Part shown: one piece after another, positions 16,993 to 25,097 of the stretch
Position numbering within the stretch: the stretch's first letter is position 1
Layout of the letters: the number at the start of each line of letters is the position of its first letter
Source of the DNA: Flavobacteriaceae bacterium
GTDB taxonomy: Bacteria; Bacteroidota; Bacteroidia; Flavobacteriales; Flavobacteriaceae
Direction of reading: 5' to 3'
Assembly: GCA_947463515.1 (NCBI GenBank)
Contig: CANHRI010000011.1
Location: forward strand, 1 to 55,732
DNA: 55,732 nt
The notes under the pieces: generated by a model
Told to the model about the DNA's origin: nothing
Seen by the model: only the letters and a program-made list of their open reading frames with translations
Databases searched by the model: none
Made by a program: the position numbers and the translations under genes

Positions 16993-17062
16993 GGCAGTGT
17001 TCAGTGTTCAGTGTTCAGTGATCAGTGGGCAGTGATCAGTGGGCAGTAATTAGCAATTAGCT
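16992..17062. repeat. Heptanucleotide repeat array (TCAGTGT / GCAGTGA units)
   Basis: Period-7 units (TCAGTGT, TCAGTGA, TCAGTGG and GCAGTGA) lying between the two 126-bp direct repeats, ending TTAGCAATTAGC like the first array. Confidence 0.88.
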
Positions 17063-17174
17063 TCCCCGCAACCGTGTGAAATGAAATTCGACGGAATCAA
17101 TCTTTCGCGTGGTAACAAATACTAATTTTCAGATAGTTTATGAGCTGTAAAGGTAGGAGCCTTCGCAAAGCGGG
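17049..17174. repeat. 126-bp direct repeat, copy B
   Basis: Second copy of the repeat at 16867-16992. The whole unit of array plus core therefore seems to have duplicated in tandem, with a period of 182 bp. Confidence 0.9.
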
Positions 17175-17336
17175 TTTATAATTCAAAATTTATAATTCAA
17201 AATTCAAAATTTAAAACCTCCCTAACGGAAGGCAGGTTCATAATTCATAATTCATAACTCATAACCCCCCTAACGGAAGGCAGGTTCATAACTCATAACT
17301 CATAATTCATAACTCATAACTCATAACTCATAATTC
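17175..17336. repeat. Heptanucleotide repeat array (TCATAAC / TCATAAT units) with two GC-rich interruptions
   Basis: About twenty 7-bp units (TTATAAT, TCAAAAT, then TCATAAT and TCATAAC). At 17217-17236 and 17265-17284 the array is interrupted by nearly identical 20-bp inserts built on CCCTAACGGAAGGCAGG. These resemble the insert at 3620-3641. Confidence 0.9.
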
Positions 17337-17607
17337 TTTTTTTGGCCCCCGGCAAGCCGCCGCGCTTTCCGCTATATCTGTGCCTTCGCTAACGCTCCAT
17401 CAAAGGATAACGCTGCAATCGCTGGGGCGGGTCACTGCACGGTTGTCATTTTGGGGTATTACAGTGGGCTTGGGGGGTAAGTGGTAAGAAAGAACATTTT
17501 GGAACGATAGCGCACGGATTGTACCCGAGGCTTTAGCCGAACAGACGAAGTAAATCCGCGCGATCGGGCTTTTAAGTATCACAGCAAGGACATTCTAATT
17601 TTTCGAC
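17337..17607. repeat. Dispersed hairpin-type repeats, no gene
   Basis: Two repeat classes fill this gene-free stretch. At about 17355-17415 is a GC-rich unit (GCTTTCCGCTATATCTGTG...GCTAACGCTCCATCAAAGG) related to 43400-43485. At 17509-17570 is a unit running from GCGCACGGATTGTAC through GGCTTTAGCC to AAATCCGCGC, which can fold into a hairpin; a second copy is at 18448-18508. Translated on the minus strand both give PIARIYFVCSAKA, a repeat-derived reading frame and not a protein. Confidence 0.75.
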
Positions 17608-17814
17608 TTAAGTAATGAGATGGTGTGCATTCAGTTTTATCAAATATTCTTTTGCAACTATTACATGGACACAATGTTCCATATCAATTACAATATCGTC
17701 ATTGAAAAAATGATATTTTACTTTAGCACCAACTTTCCAATTATCAATGTACTCGATTACAGGAATGTCATTATCTTCAACAAACCTTATAAAGCAGAGC
17801 GGTTCAAGCAACAT
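17608..17814 (-). CDS. Small protein of unknown function, overlapping the HicB-like gene
   Basis: I do not recognise this 68-residue product. The chosen start (MLLEPLCFIRFVED) makes the ATG overlap the end of the upstream gene by 11 bp, which suggests coupled translation; a longer form from 17862 would add 16 residues and overlap it by 59 bp. The sequence has regular strands and a helix (NWKVGAKVKYHFF, EHCVHVIVAKEYLIKLN), is low in GC and is unlike its core neighbours. Paired with a HicB-like gene in a repeat-rich island it could be part of a toxin-antitoxin-like module, but it does not look like a HicA toxin. That role is speculation. Confidence 0.45.
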   Translation of the reverse strand: MLLEPLCFIRFVEDNDIPVIEYIDNWKVGAKVKYHFFNDDIVIDMEHCVHVIVAKEYLIKLNAHHLIT

Positions 17815-18130
17815 GCAATTCTTCTTGAATTTTAATTGATTTAGCAGGAGCTTTATGTTCAAATCTTGCTTGATGGAACCTGTAATGAGGAGAAAATTTA
17901 TTTTCTTCTAATTTTTCTCTAAATAAATCCAGTTTTCCTTTTTCTAACCATCTTACAAATAAAGCATTGACAAGACCTTTAGCTATTTCACTTGCTTTTT
18001 CTTCACTCGGGGATGTAAATGGTATATCTAAAGAAGGTATATATCCTATGTAGGAGGAATCTATACGCTTTACTGTAATGGAGAGGCGCGCAATAATCTT
18101 ATTGTGTCTAATTTCTATAACATCTTTCAT
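17804..18130 (-). CDS. HicB-like / DUF-type small protein
   Basis: A 108-residue product from the ATG at 18130 (MKDVIEIRHNKIIARLSI). The central part, RIDSSYIGYIPSLDIPFTSPSEEKASEIAKGLV read in pieces, follows the HicB antitoxin pattern: a strand, a 'GY-(I/V)-P-x-L' turn, then a helix with the EEA-type spacing (SEEKASEIAKG). A basic tail follows (HYRFHQARFEHKAPAK). HicB proteins are usually antitoxins that cover a small HicA RNase. No HicA is next to it; instead a small unknown gene overlaps its 3' end. The gene is AT-rich relative to the surroundings, suggesting it was acquired. Confidence 0.55.
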   Translation of the reverse strand: MKDVIEIRHNKIIARLSITVKRIDSSYIGYIPSLDIPFTSPSEEKASEIAKGLVNALFVRWLEKGKLDLFREKLEENKFSPHYRFHQARFEHKAPAKSIKIQEELHVA

Positions 18131-18215
18131 GGTATGAATTTTAATCAAAAATAAAAATTTATATGCACAGATTAAATTTTGTGTTGAATATTTAACTTTT
18201 AAGTGCAATTACTGC

Positions 18216-18434
18216 CAACGTATCACTAAGTCCCCCACCTTAGCTCCCTCAAAAAATACGACAACCCACCTCAGGGTTTTTTCCGTTTTACGAAGTATTT
18301 TTCCGCAGCGTTGGGGGTGTTTTTCCGCAGGGCTTGAAATTCAAGGGGTTCCGCAGGGAGCGGCGTTACGGCAAGACCTAAAAAAAACGGCGCTGGGGGG
18401 CGCCGTTTTGCTTATTTGTGAAATTATTCTTACT
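18216..18434. repeat. About 220-bp imperfect direct repeat, left copy
   Basis: This segment and 19696-19928 align end to end with gaps. Shared blocks include CAACGTnTnnCTAAGT at the start, GTATTTTTCCGC, GCGTTGGGGGTGTTTT, CAAGGGGTTCC, TACGGCA, the hairpin ACGGCGC...GCGCCGT and TTCTTACT at the end. By eye they are about three-quarters identical. They flank the esterase cassette. Confidence 0.8.
18384..18409 (-). terminator. Terminator-like hairpin, duplicate of the pepT terminator
   Basis: Stem AAAACGGCGC (18384-18393) / GCGCCGTTTT (18400-18409). It lies inside the left copy of the direct repeat, past the 3' end of the esterase gene on the minus strand, and is identical in stem to 19878-19903. 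Confidence 0.75.
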
Positions 18435-18447
18435 GGGGTTGTACAAA

Positions 18448-18546
18448 GTGCACGGATTGTACTAGTGGCTTTAGCCGAACAGACGAAGTAAATCCGCGCA
18501 ATCGGATTGACTGGGTCGAGTTTCATTTCGCGAGGGTCGGGTGAAG
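18448..18546. repeat. Dispersed repeat, second copy of the hairpin unit
   Basis: Positions 18448-18508 repeat 17509-17570 with few changes (GCACGGATTGTAC, GGCTTTAGCCGAACAGACGA, AAATCCGCGC). Positions 18508-18546 read as the inverse of the core of the 126-bp repeats (GTTTCATTTCGCG). So the units of this island belong to one repeat family. Confidence 0.75.
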
Positions 18547-18608
18547 TGGCTGATTTTGAATTACTTAATTTCAATTTAGCACTGAACCCGCCATTTTGCC
18601 AAACTGCT

Positions 18609-18623
18609 GTTGTGTGCTATTTT
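18609..18623. repeat. 15-bp terminal inverted repeat, left end of esterase cassette
   Basis: GTTGTGTGCTATTTT here is the exact reverse complement of AAAATAGCACACAAC at 19685-19699. It touches the stop codon of the esterase gene. The pair brackets a 1091-bp unit with a single gene. Confidence 0.85.
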
Positions 18624-19609
18624 TATTGAAGACCTTTGAAAAAAATCCAAACTTCCTCCGCATATTCTATATCTCTATTTTGTACTCCACTTGCCGGTGA
18701 AGAATTGGTGTAAACTGTCTTACTTGGTACAGCGTGTCCTGCGTTATTAAGAACAAAATATACCAAAGGTTTTGCACCATCATAAATTCTTTTTTCTACG
18801 TTTCCTGCATCTATTGTGTTCACATTAAAGGTTGATATGGTTGGATTAATATTTTGTAAACCGTTTCTTTGTAGCCAATAATTTAAGGTTGCAGTTTGAG
18901 ATATTACTTTTCCACGATTACAATTGCCACCAATATCTGCAACACAACCACCATTTGCAGGCATTGCAGGGTCGCCTGTTCCGTGAGTTATCAAGATTGG
19001 CAACGGCAGATTAGAACCATTTGTACAAAGTCCACTTTCAGGAAACTCTGGTAAATTCCCACTTGAAACGGCTATCGCTTTAATAGTTTCAGGAAATTGA
19101 AAAGCATAAGAATAAGTCATTAAAGCACCATTACTTGTCCCTGTCAAGAACATTTTGTTTGAATTAATATTTAATTCTGAAATTAATTTTGAATTTAATT
19201 GTTTCAAAAAGGTAATATCGTCACCTTGACTTCCTGATTGATCATCACTTCTACAATCATTCCACCCAGGATTTCCTTGAATGTCGAGTAAACCTTCTGG
19301 ATAAATTACTAAAAACTTTTCATTGTCTGCAATTGTCCGAAAAACGGAAAGAGGGTGAGCACCTATTTCTGAAACTCCAATACCAAGTCCACCACCACCG
19401 TGCAAAACTGTTACAACAGCATTTACAGTTGTCATTCCTGTTGGTCTATAAACTAAATATTTCCGTGTTATATTGTTCACGGTTATGTAATTTGTTGTCA
19501 AACCTTCTTGGTAAGGAATAACATTAGGATTTGAAGAATTTGGATTGTCGTCATCCTTGTTACAACCAAGAGTAAAAATCACGACAAAAAATAAAAATGT
19601 TCTAATCAT
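18623..19609 (-). CDS. Lipoprotein esterase of the PHB depolymerase/LpqC type (alpha/beta hydrolase)
   Basis: The 328-residue product has a lipoprotein signal (lipobox TLGC) and an Asp/Asn-rich spacer, so it should sit on the cell surface or in the periplasm. The alpha/beta hydrolase core shows the HGGGG oxyanion strand (70-74), the nucleophile elbow GTSNG with Ser159, an Asp in THGTGDPAMP and a His in NAGHAVP. Such enzymes cleave polyhydroxybutyrate, feruloyl or acetyl-xylan esters. The start at 19609 gives the signal; the frame is open further up to 19696, into the inverted repeat. AT-rich base use and flanking repeats point to acquisition. The natural substrate is unknown. Confidence 0.82.
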   Translation of the reverse strand: MIRTFLFFVVIFTLGCNKDDDNPNSSNPNVIPYQEGLTTNYITVNNITRKYLVYRPTGMTTVNAVVTVLHGGGGLGIGVSEIGAHPLSVFRTIADNEKFLVIYPEGLLDIQGNPGWNDCRSDDQSGSQGDDITFLKQLNSKLISELNINSNKMFLTGTSNGALMTYSYAFQFPETIKAIAVSSGNLPEFPESGLCTNGSNLPLPILITHGTGDPAMPANGGCVADIGGNCNRGKVISQTATLNYWLQRNGLQNINPTISTFNVNTIDAGNVEKRIYDGAKPLVYFVLNNAGHAVPSKTVYTNSSPASGVQNRDIEYAEEVWIFFKGLQ

Positions 19610-19684
19610 ATTTAATTTATTTAGATAGTATACTTGGTTAGATGTTATTTTTATTGAACGGTTTAATCTTTGAACGTTCTTTTT

Positions 19685-19699
19685 AAAATAGCACACAAC
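19685..19699. repeat. 15-bp terminal inverted repeat, right end of esterase cassette
   Basis: AAAATAGCACACAAC is the exact reverse complement of 18609-18623 and overlaps the start of the right copy of the 220-bp repeat. Confidence 0.85.
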
Positions 19700-19928
19700 G
19701 TCTAGCTAAGTACTTTAAAGTACTACTTATCCCCCCAAAATAAAAAATACTTCATTACCTAACTTCAGGGTTTCAACTGTTTTTTGAGGTATTTTTCCGC
19801 GGCGTTGGGGGTGTTTTACCTAAGAGCTAGAAATACAAGGGGTTCCACTGGGAACTGCGGTACGGCATGGGGATAAAAAAACGGCGCTGGGGGGCGCCGT
19901 TTTGCTTATTTATAGAAATCTTCTTACT
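19696..19928. repeat. About 230-bp imperfect direct repeat, right copy
   Basis: Right partner of 18216-18434. It contains the terminator of pepT and runs into the last codons of that gene, so the left copy probably arose by duplication of this pepT-linked end. Confidence 0.78.
19878..19903 (-). terminator. Rho-independent terminator after pepT
   Basis: Stem AAAACGGCGC (19878-19887) / GCGCCGTTTT (19894-19903) with a G-rich loop, 20 bp past the pepT stop on the minus strand. Confidence 0.85.
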
Positions 19929-21171
19929 CAAATTTCGTCGTAGCCGTCAACTCCGCAATCTTTACAATCACGTCTACCGCTTTTTGCATGCTTTCTACGG
20001 GTACGTATTCGTATTTGCCATGAAAGTTGTGACCGCCCGCGAAAATGTTGGGGCAGGGGAGTCCCATGTACGACAAACGCGATCCGTCGGTGCCGCCCCG
20101 TATGGGTTTAATCAAGGGTTCAATGCCCAATTCGCGCATCGCCTGCTCGGCCAAGTCTACAATAAAGTACATCGGCTCGACTTTCTCCCGCATGTTGTAG
20201 TACTGGTCTTTTACCTCGGCAATACAAATGTCCTCGCCAAACTGCGCCGCAAAACGCACGTTAATGTCGGCCGCAATCTGGAGCACCAAGGCCTTGCGGG
20301 CTTCAAACTTCGCCCGGTCATGATCGCGGATAATGAGTTCCAAATGGGTTTCTTCCAAACTGCCGGTCAAGCCCGTCACATGGAAAAAGCCTTCATACCC
20401 TTCGGTCTCCTGCGGGATTTCGTGTTTCGGTAAGGCATTGATAAAATCGTTGGCAATCAACATCGAGTTAATCATTTTCCCCTTGGCATAGCCCGGGTGC
20501 ACGCTCTTGCCTTTGAACGTGATTTTTGCCCCCGCCGCATTGAAATTCTCGTACTCCAATTCGCCCAACTGACTCCCGTCCATGGTATAGGCCCATTGTG
20601 CGCCAAATTTTTCCACATCAAAAAAGTCGGCCCCACGGCCAATTTCCTCATCCGGCGTAAAGCCCACGCGAATTTTCCCGTGTTTGATTTCGGGGTGTTG
20701 CACCAAGTATTCCATCGCCGAGACGATTTCGGTTAATCCCGCCTTGTCGTCGGCGCCCAATAAGGTGAGTCCGTTGGTGGTAATCAAGGTTTGCCCTTTG
20801 TACAACAACAAATCTTCAAAATAAGAAGGCGAGAGCACAATATTCTTCTCGGCATGCAGTACGATGTCGCCGCCGTCGTAATTGCGCACAATTTGTGGCG
20901 AAACGCCTTTACCCGTAAAATCGGGCGAGGTATCGTAATGCGACACAAACCCAATGGTAGGTACGTCATGGTCTACATTGGAAGGGAGTGTCCCCATCAC
21001 ATAGCCTTTTTCGTCTATGGTGACTTCGGTGAGTCCGATGGTTTGTAATTCTTGTACCAGTAAGTTGGCCAAGTCCAATTGTTTGGCGGTACTGGGTGTG
21101 GTCGGTGAGTGGGCATCCGACTCGGTATCGATGGTGACGTAGCTGATAAAGCGGTCAATAAGATGTTGCAT
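19924..21171 (-). CDS. pepT: Peptidase T (tripeptide aminopeptidase)
   Basis: A zinc metallopeptidase of family M20 that removes the N-terminal residue from tripeptides in the cytoplasm. In the 415-residue product the metal-binding signatures are visible: [33 protein letters not shown] and [11 protein letters not shown]. The start at 21171 gives [18 protein letters not shown], the family N-terminus. A TATATTTG promoter is 20 bp upstream. It is downstream of secA but separated from it by a terminator. Confidence 0.96.
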   Translation of the reverse strand: MQHLIDRFISYVTIDTESDAHSPTTPSTAKQLDLANLLVQELQTIGLTEVTIDEKGYVMGTLPSNVDHDVPTIGFVSHYDTSPDFTGKGVSPQIVRNYDGGDIVLHAEKNIVLSPSYFEDLLLYKGQTLITTNGLTLLGADDKAGLTEIVSAMEYLVQHPEIKHGKIRVGFTPDEEIGRGADFFDVEKFGAQWAYTMDGSQLGELEYENFNAAGAKITFKGKSVHPGYAKGKMINSMLIANDFINALPKHEIPQETEGYEGFFHVTGLTGSLEETHLELIIRDHDRAKFEARKALVLQIAADINVRFAAQFGEDICIAEVKDQYYNMREKVEPMYFIVDLAEQAMRELGIEPLIKPIRGGTDGSRLSYMGLPCPNIFAGGHNFHGKYEYVPVESMQKAVDVIVKIAELTATTKFE

Positions 21172-21190
21172 AGGTGCGGTTTTAGTGCCA

Positions 21191-21198
21191 CAAATATA
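21191..21198 (-). promoter_or_regulatory. -7 promoter element TATATTTG for pepT
   Basis: Exact TAnnTTTG match on the minus strand 20 bp before the pepT start. Confidence 0.7.
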
Positions 21199-21232
21199 GC
21201 AAATCGGCGAGGAGCTGTGGTGCGTTTTCCTC

Positions 21233-21270
21233 AAAAAAAATCCCCGAATCATACGACTCAGGGAGGTTTT
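21233..21270 (-). terminator. Rho-independent terminator after secA
   Basis: On the minus strand the stem CCCTGAGTC / GATTCGGGG pairs with two G-T wobbles and is followed by eight T (the A run at 21233-21240). It lies about 20 bp past the secA stop. Confidence 0.75.
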
Positions 21271-21287
21271 TTAACAGCGTTTGGGTT

Positions 21288-24200
21288 TTATTCTTGAACC
21301 AAAACCCATTCGCCCGTGGCCAACATCGACTCGGCTTTTTTGTACTTCATCGATTCGGTTTTGCCACTCAAAATATGTTTAATCGTCACGGTATCGTTGC
21401 GATTGATTTTGGGCGTTTCCCGCACAATAGTTTCGGTGCGTTGTGGCATTTCTTGTGCCGCTTGATTGGACTCAGCCACTTCGTTTTCATTGCGCGATTC
21501 TGTGTACTGCTCCCGTGGGCGACTTTCTTGACGCGCTTCGTGTATGTTTTGTGCCGCCTGTTGTTGGGGCAAATCGCCTTTAAACAAGAACGAAATCACT
21601 TCTTTATTCACGGCATTCAACATGTTTTTGAACAAGTTGTAGGCTTCGAGTTTGTAAATCAACAACGGATCTTTTTGCTCGTGAACCGCCAACTGTACTG
21701 AAGTTTTCAACTCGTCCATTTTGCGTAAGTGCTTTTTCCAAGCCTCGTCCACAATGGCCAGCGTAATATTTTTTTCAAAATCAGCAATCAACTGCGCGCC
21801 TTGAGTTTCATAGGCTTTCTTCAAGTCGGTCACCACATTCAACGATTTGATGCCATCGGTAAACGGCACGATGATGCGTTCAAACTGGTTTCCGGGATTC
21901 TCATACACGTTGGCGATAATCGGAAACGCTTCCCGCGCCGAGCGTTCGCATTTCTCGTTGTAGTATTGGTAGGCCGCTTTGTAGAGACGCCCTGTAATTT
22001 CCATCGGATTGCCTTTCTCAAACTCACTCGCCGTAATTGGAGAGGTGATCGAGAAATAACGGATGACTTCAAACTCAAAGTTTTTGAAATCATTGACGGC
22101 TTTATTCTCGCCAACGATGTTCTCGCAAGTGTCATACAACATGTTGACGATATCGAGTTTCAAACGCTCTCCGTGCAAGGCATGACGACGGCGTTTGTAC
22201 ACCACTTCCCGTTGGGCATTCATTACGTCATCATATTCCAACAAACGTTTACGAACGCCAAAGTTGTTTTCTTCTACTTTTTTCTGCGCGCGTTCAATCG
22301 ACTTGGTCATCATCGAGTGCTGAATCACTTCGCCCTCTTTCAAGCCCATGCGGTCCATGATTTTAGCCACACGCTCGGAACCGAACAAACGCATTAAGTT
22401 ATCTTCTAGGGAAACATAAAACTGCGAACTTCCCGGATCACCTTGACGTCCCGAACGACCGCGCAACTGACGGTCCACGCGACGGGAATCGTGACGTTCA
22501 GTACCAATGATCGCCAATCCACCTGCGGCTTTCACTTCGGGCGTTAGCTTGATGTCGGTACCACGACCTGCCATGTTGGTGGCAATAGTTACCACGCCAG
22601 CCTTTCCGGCTTCAGCGACGATATCGGCTTCTTTTTTATGCAATTTCGCGTTCAATACATTGTGCGGAATGTTGCGAATTTTCAACATACGGCTCAATAA
22701 TTCCGAGATTTCAACCGAAGTCGTACCAATCAATACGGGGCGACCCGCTTGGGAGATTTGCACGACATCTTCGATAATCGCATTGTATTTTTCACGTACC
22801 GAACGGTAAATCAAATCGTCTTTGTCGGCACGAGAAATACCACGGTTGGTGGGAATTTCAACTACGTCCAATTTATAAATTTCCCAGAATTCCCCTGCTT
22901 CGGTTACCGCTGTACCCGTCATCCCCGCCAACTTATTGTACATACGGAAATAGTTTTGCAGCGTGATGGTCGCAAAGGTTTGGGTAGCCGCTTCAATGGT
23001 TACATTTTCTTTGGCTTCGATGGCTTGGTGTAACCCATCGGAGTAACGACGGCCGTCCATAATACGACCCGTTTGCTCGTCGACAATCAAAATCTTGTTG
23101 TCCATGATCACGTATTCTACGTCTTTTTCAAACAAGGTATACGCTTTGAGCAATTGCGTTAGGGTATGAATCCGTTCGCTTTTTACCCCAAAATCTTGGA
23201 ATAAACGTTCGCGGGCTTCGGCCTCTTGGTCTTTGTCCAAGTTCATCTTCTCGATAGCGGCAATTTCAGTACCGATATCGGGCAAAACAAAAAAGTCGTC
23301 AGCCGTATCTTGGGAAAGGTATTTGATCCCGTTGTCGGTCAATTCTACCTGGTTATTTTTTTCATCAATTACAAAATACAAGGCTTCATCGACTTTGTGC
23401 ATGTCGCGGTTGTTGTCTTGCATGTATTGATTTTCGGTTTTTTGCAACAGTTGTTTTACCCCTTCTTCGCTCAAAAACTTGATTAAGGCTTTGTTTTTGG
23501 GCAACGAACGGTAAGCGCGCAACAGTTGGAAGCCTCCGTCTTTGGTGTTGCCTTCTTTGATTAAGCGTTTGGCTTCGGCTAAGAAACCGTTGGCCAACTG
23601 CCGTTGCAAATTGTATAAGTTTTCAATTTTGGGTTTTAATTCAGTAAACTCATGACGATCGCCATCGGGCACGGGTCCAGAGATGATCAAAGGTGTACGG
23701 GCGTCGTCAATCAATACCGAGTCGACCTCATCGACAATCGCATAATTGTGTTTGCGTTGTACCAAGTCGTCGGGCGAGTGCGCCATGTTGTCGCGGAGGT
23801 AGTCGAAACCAAATTCGTTATTGGTACCATAGGTAATATCGGCTTCATACGCTTTACGACGTGCGGCCGTATTGGGCGAATGGTTATCGATACAATCTAC
23901 AGTCAAGCCATGGAATTCAAACAAAGGGGCTTTCCAGGTGCTGTCGCGTTTGGCCAAATAATCGTTGACGGTCACCAAGTGTACACCGTTTCCTGTGAGG
24001 GCATTGAGGTAGATCGGAAGGGTAGCCACTAAGGTCTTTCCTTCTCCCGTTTGCATTTCCGAGATTTTCCCTTGGTGCAAAACGATACCCCCAATCAACT
24101 GAACATCGTAGTGGATCATGTCCCAGGTAATTTCTTTCCCAGCGGCATTCCACGAGTTGGCCCAAACGGCTTCATCGCCTTCGAGGGCAATGTATCCTTT

Positions 24201-24629
24201 GGTGGCGGCCAATTCACGGTCTAATGCTGTTGCTGAAACCCGTAAAGACGTATTTTCTTTGAAGCGTTTAGCTGTTTCTTTCACCACGGCAAAGGCTTCC
24301 GGTAGAATTTCGTAGAGTGTTTTTTCGGAAGCTTCGTAGGCTTCTTTCTCGAGGGCGTCGATTTGGTTGTACAATTCTTCGCGGGCATCGATATCTTGCG
24401 TGGCTTCCGATTCGGCTTTTAAGCGCACAATATCGGCATCATATTTAGCGCGAGAAGCTTTGATATTTGCTTTGAATTCGGTGGTTTTCGCCCGCAATTC
24501 ATCGTGACTCAAACCGGTCAGCGACCCTTCTAAGGCTTTGATTTTGTTGACCAGCGGTTGGATGGCTTTGATATCCTTTTCGGATTTATCGCCGACAAAA
24601 ATTTTAAGTATACTATTGATGATACTCAT
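21288..24629 (-). CDS. secA: Protein translocase ATPase SecA
   Basis: SecA is the motor that pushes unfolded preproteins through SecYEG. The 1113-residue protein shows the DEAD-box motor: [14 protein letters not shown] (Walker A), [20 protein letters not shown], and in the second half [13 protein letters not shown] and [13 protein letters not shown]. It is longer than E. coli SecA (901) because of an N-terminal insertion and a long region around 320-460. The C-terminus lacks the usual zinc finger (CPCGSGKKYKxCHG) and ends instead in a short domain [19 protein letters not shown]...GEWVLVQE, a feature I associate with Bacteroidota. It has its own promoter. Confidence 0.97.
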   Translation of the reverse strand: MSIINSILKIFVGDKSEKDIKAIQPLVNKIKALEGSLTGLSHDELRAKTTEFKANIKASRAKYDADIVRLKAESEATQDIDAREELYNQIDALEKEAYEASEKTLYEILPEAFAVVKETAKRFKENTSLRVSATALDRELAATKGYIALEGDEAVWANSWNAAGKEITWDMIHYDVQLIGGIVLHQGKISEMQTGEGKTLVATLPIYLNALTGNGVHLVTVNDYLAKRDSTWKAPLFEFHGLTVDCIDNHSPNTAARRKAYEADITYGTNNEFGFDYLRDNMAHSPDDLVQRKHNYAIVDEVDSVLIDDARTPLIISGPVPDGDRHEFTELKPKIENLYNLQRQLANGFLAEAKRLIKEGNTKDGGFQLLRAYRSLPKNKALIKFLSEEGVKQLLQKTENQYMQDNNRDMHKVDEALYFVIDEKNNQVELTDNGIKYLSQDTADDFFVLPDIGTEIAAIEKMNLDKDQEAEARERLFQDFGVKSERIHTLTQLLKAYTLFEKDVEYVIMDNKILIVDEQTGRIMDGRRYSDGLHQAIEAKENVTIEAATQTFATITLQNYFRMYNKLAGMTGTAVTEAGEFWEIYKLDVVEIPTNRGISRADKDDLIYRSVREKYNAIIEDVVQISQAGRPVLIGTTSVEISELLSRMLKIRNIPHNVLNAKLHKKEADIVAEAGKAGVVTIATNMAGRGTDIKLTPEVKAAGGLAIIGTERHDSRRVDRQLRGRSGRQGDPGSSQFYVSLEDNLMRLFGSERVAKIMDRMGLKEGEVIQHSMMTKSIERAQKKVEENNFGVRKRLLEYDDVMNAQREVVYKRRRHALHGERLKLDIVNMLYDTCENIVGENKAVNDFKNFEFEVIRYFSITSPITASEFEKGNPMEITGRLYKAAYQYYNEKCERSAREAFPIIANVYENPGNQFERIIVPFTDGIKSLNVVTDLKKAYETQGAQLIADFEKNITLAIVDEAWKKHLRKMDELKTSVQLAVHEQKDPLLIYKLEAYNLFKNMLNAVNKEVISFLFKGDLPQQQAAQNIHEARQESRPREQYTESRNENEVAESNQAAQEMPQRTETIVRETPKINRNDTVTIKHILSGKTESMKYKKAESMLATGEWVLVQE

Positions 24630-24666
24630 GGGAATTTCAGTTTAATATTAGCCCTTACAGGGTGTG

Positions 24667-24674
24667 CAAATTTA
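24667..24674 (-). promoter_or_regulatory. -7 promoter element TAAATTTG for secA
   Basis: Exact TAnnTTTG on the minus strand, 38 bp before the secA ATG. A TTTG at 24691-24694 (minus strand), 16 bp upstream, could be the -33 element; it lies within the terminator of the preceding gene. Confidence 0.7.
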
Positions 24675-24677
24675 CAT

Positions 24678-24708
24678 AAAAAAAAAGCCCCAAAAGAGAC
24701 TTTTTTTT
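24678..24708 (-). terminator. Terminator hairpin after DUF2795 gene
   Basis: On the minus strand AGTCTC pairs with GGGGCT (two G-T pairs) between long A and T tracts. It overlaps the probable -33 region of secA. Confidence 0.6.
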
Positions 24709-24729
24709 CAGTTGTGATAGGTTTATTTT

Positions 24730-24951
24730 TTAGTATTCGTCCTCATTCCACAGATAATCTTCGTCTGTGGGGTAATCCGGCCAAATTTCTTCCATCGACT
24801 CATAGATTTCTCCTTCATCTTCAATGGATTGAAGGTTTTCAACCACTTCCAAAGGAGCTCCGGTTCTGATGGCAAAATCGATTAATTCATCTTTAGTAGC
24901 AGGCCACGGTGCATCACTTAAATACGATGCTAATTCTAATGTCCAATACAT
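24730..24951 (-). CDS. DUF2795 small acidic protein
   Basis: The 73-residue product (MYWTLELASYLSDAPWPATKDELIDFAIRTG, read in parts) fits DUF2795, whose members have a short winged-helix-like fold with the pattern 'L-x-D-x-P-(W/Y)-P-A-(T/S)-K-x-E-L'. The C-terminal third is very acidic (EDEGEIYESMEEIWPDYPTDEDY). The function is unknown. It is a single-gene unit with a TATTTTTG promoter 25 bp upstream. Confidence 0.88.
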   Translation of the reverse strand: MYWTLELASYLSDAPWPATKDELIDFAIRTGAPLEVVENLQSIEDEGEIYESMEEIWPDYPTDEDYLWNEDEY

Positions 24952-24975
24952 CTTCTTCCGATTTTTAAATTAATG

Positions 24976-24983
24976 CAAAAATA
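24976..24983 (-). promoter_or_regulatory. -7 promoter element TATTTTTG for DUF2795 gene
   Basis: Exact TAnnTTTG match on the minus strand, 25 bp before the start codon. Confidence 0.6.
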
Positions 24984-25097
24984 AATTTTTAACTGAGAAA
25001 GTCAAGTAAAAATTGATTTATTTTAAGTTTAAAGTTAAGAACGTTTTTTCTTTCGAGAAATCGCTCATTTTTACTGCGAAAATGGCAACTCAAAAGG

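Noticed and set aside
16791..17336. Possible CRISPR array
   Set aside because: The repeats have a 7-bp period with no unique spacers, and no cas genes are nearby.
17400..17582. Minus-strand open frame reading PIARIYFVCSAKA
   Set aside because: The same peptide appears at 18341-18574 because both lie on copies of a dispersed hairpin repeat; there is no start context or protein-like composition.
17608..17814. HicA toxin next to the HicB-like gene
   Set aside because: The small protein lacks the HicA pattern (a conserved His in a GSH-type segment) and is not basic enough.
18216..19928. Integron gene cassette with attC sites
   Set aside because: The repeated ends do not show the RYYYAAC/GTTRRRY core sites, the direct repeats are longer than attC sites and no integrase gene is present.
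23652..24032. Long open frames antisense to secA and other genes
   Set aside because: They lie opposite well-supported genes and show no conserved features of their own.
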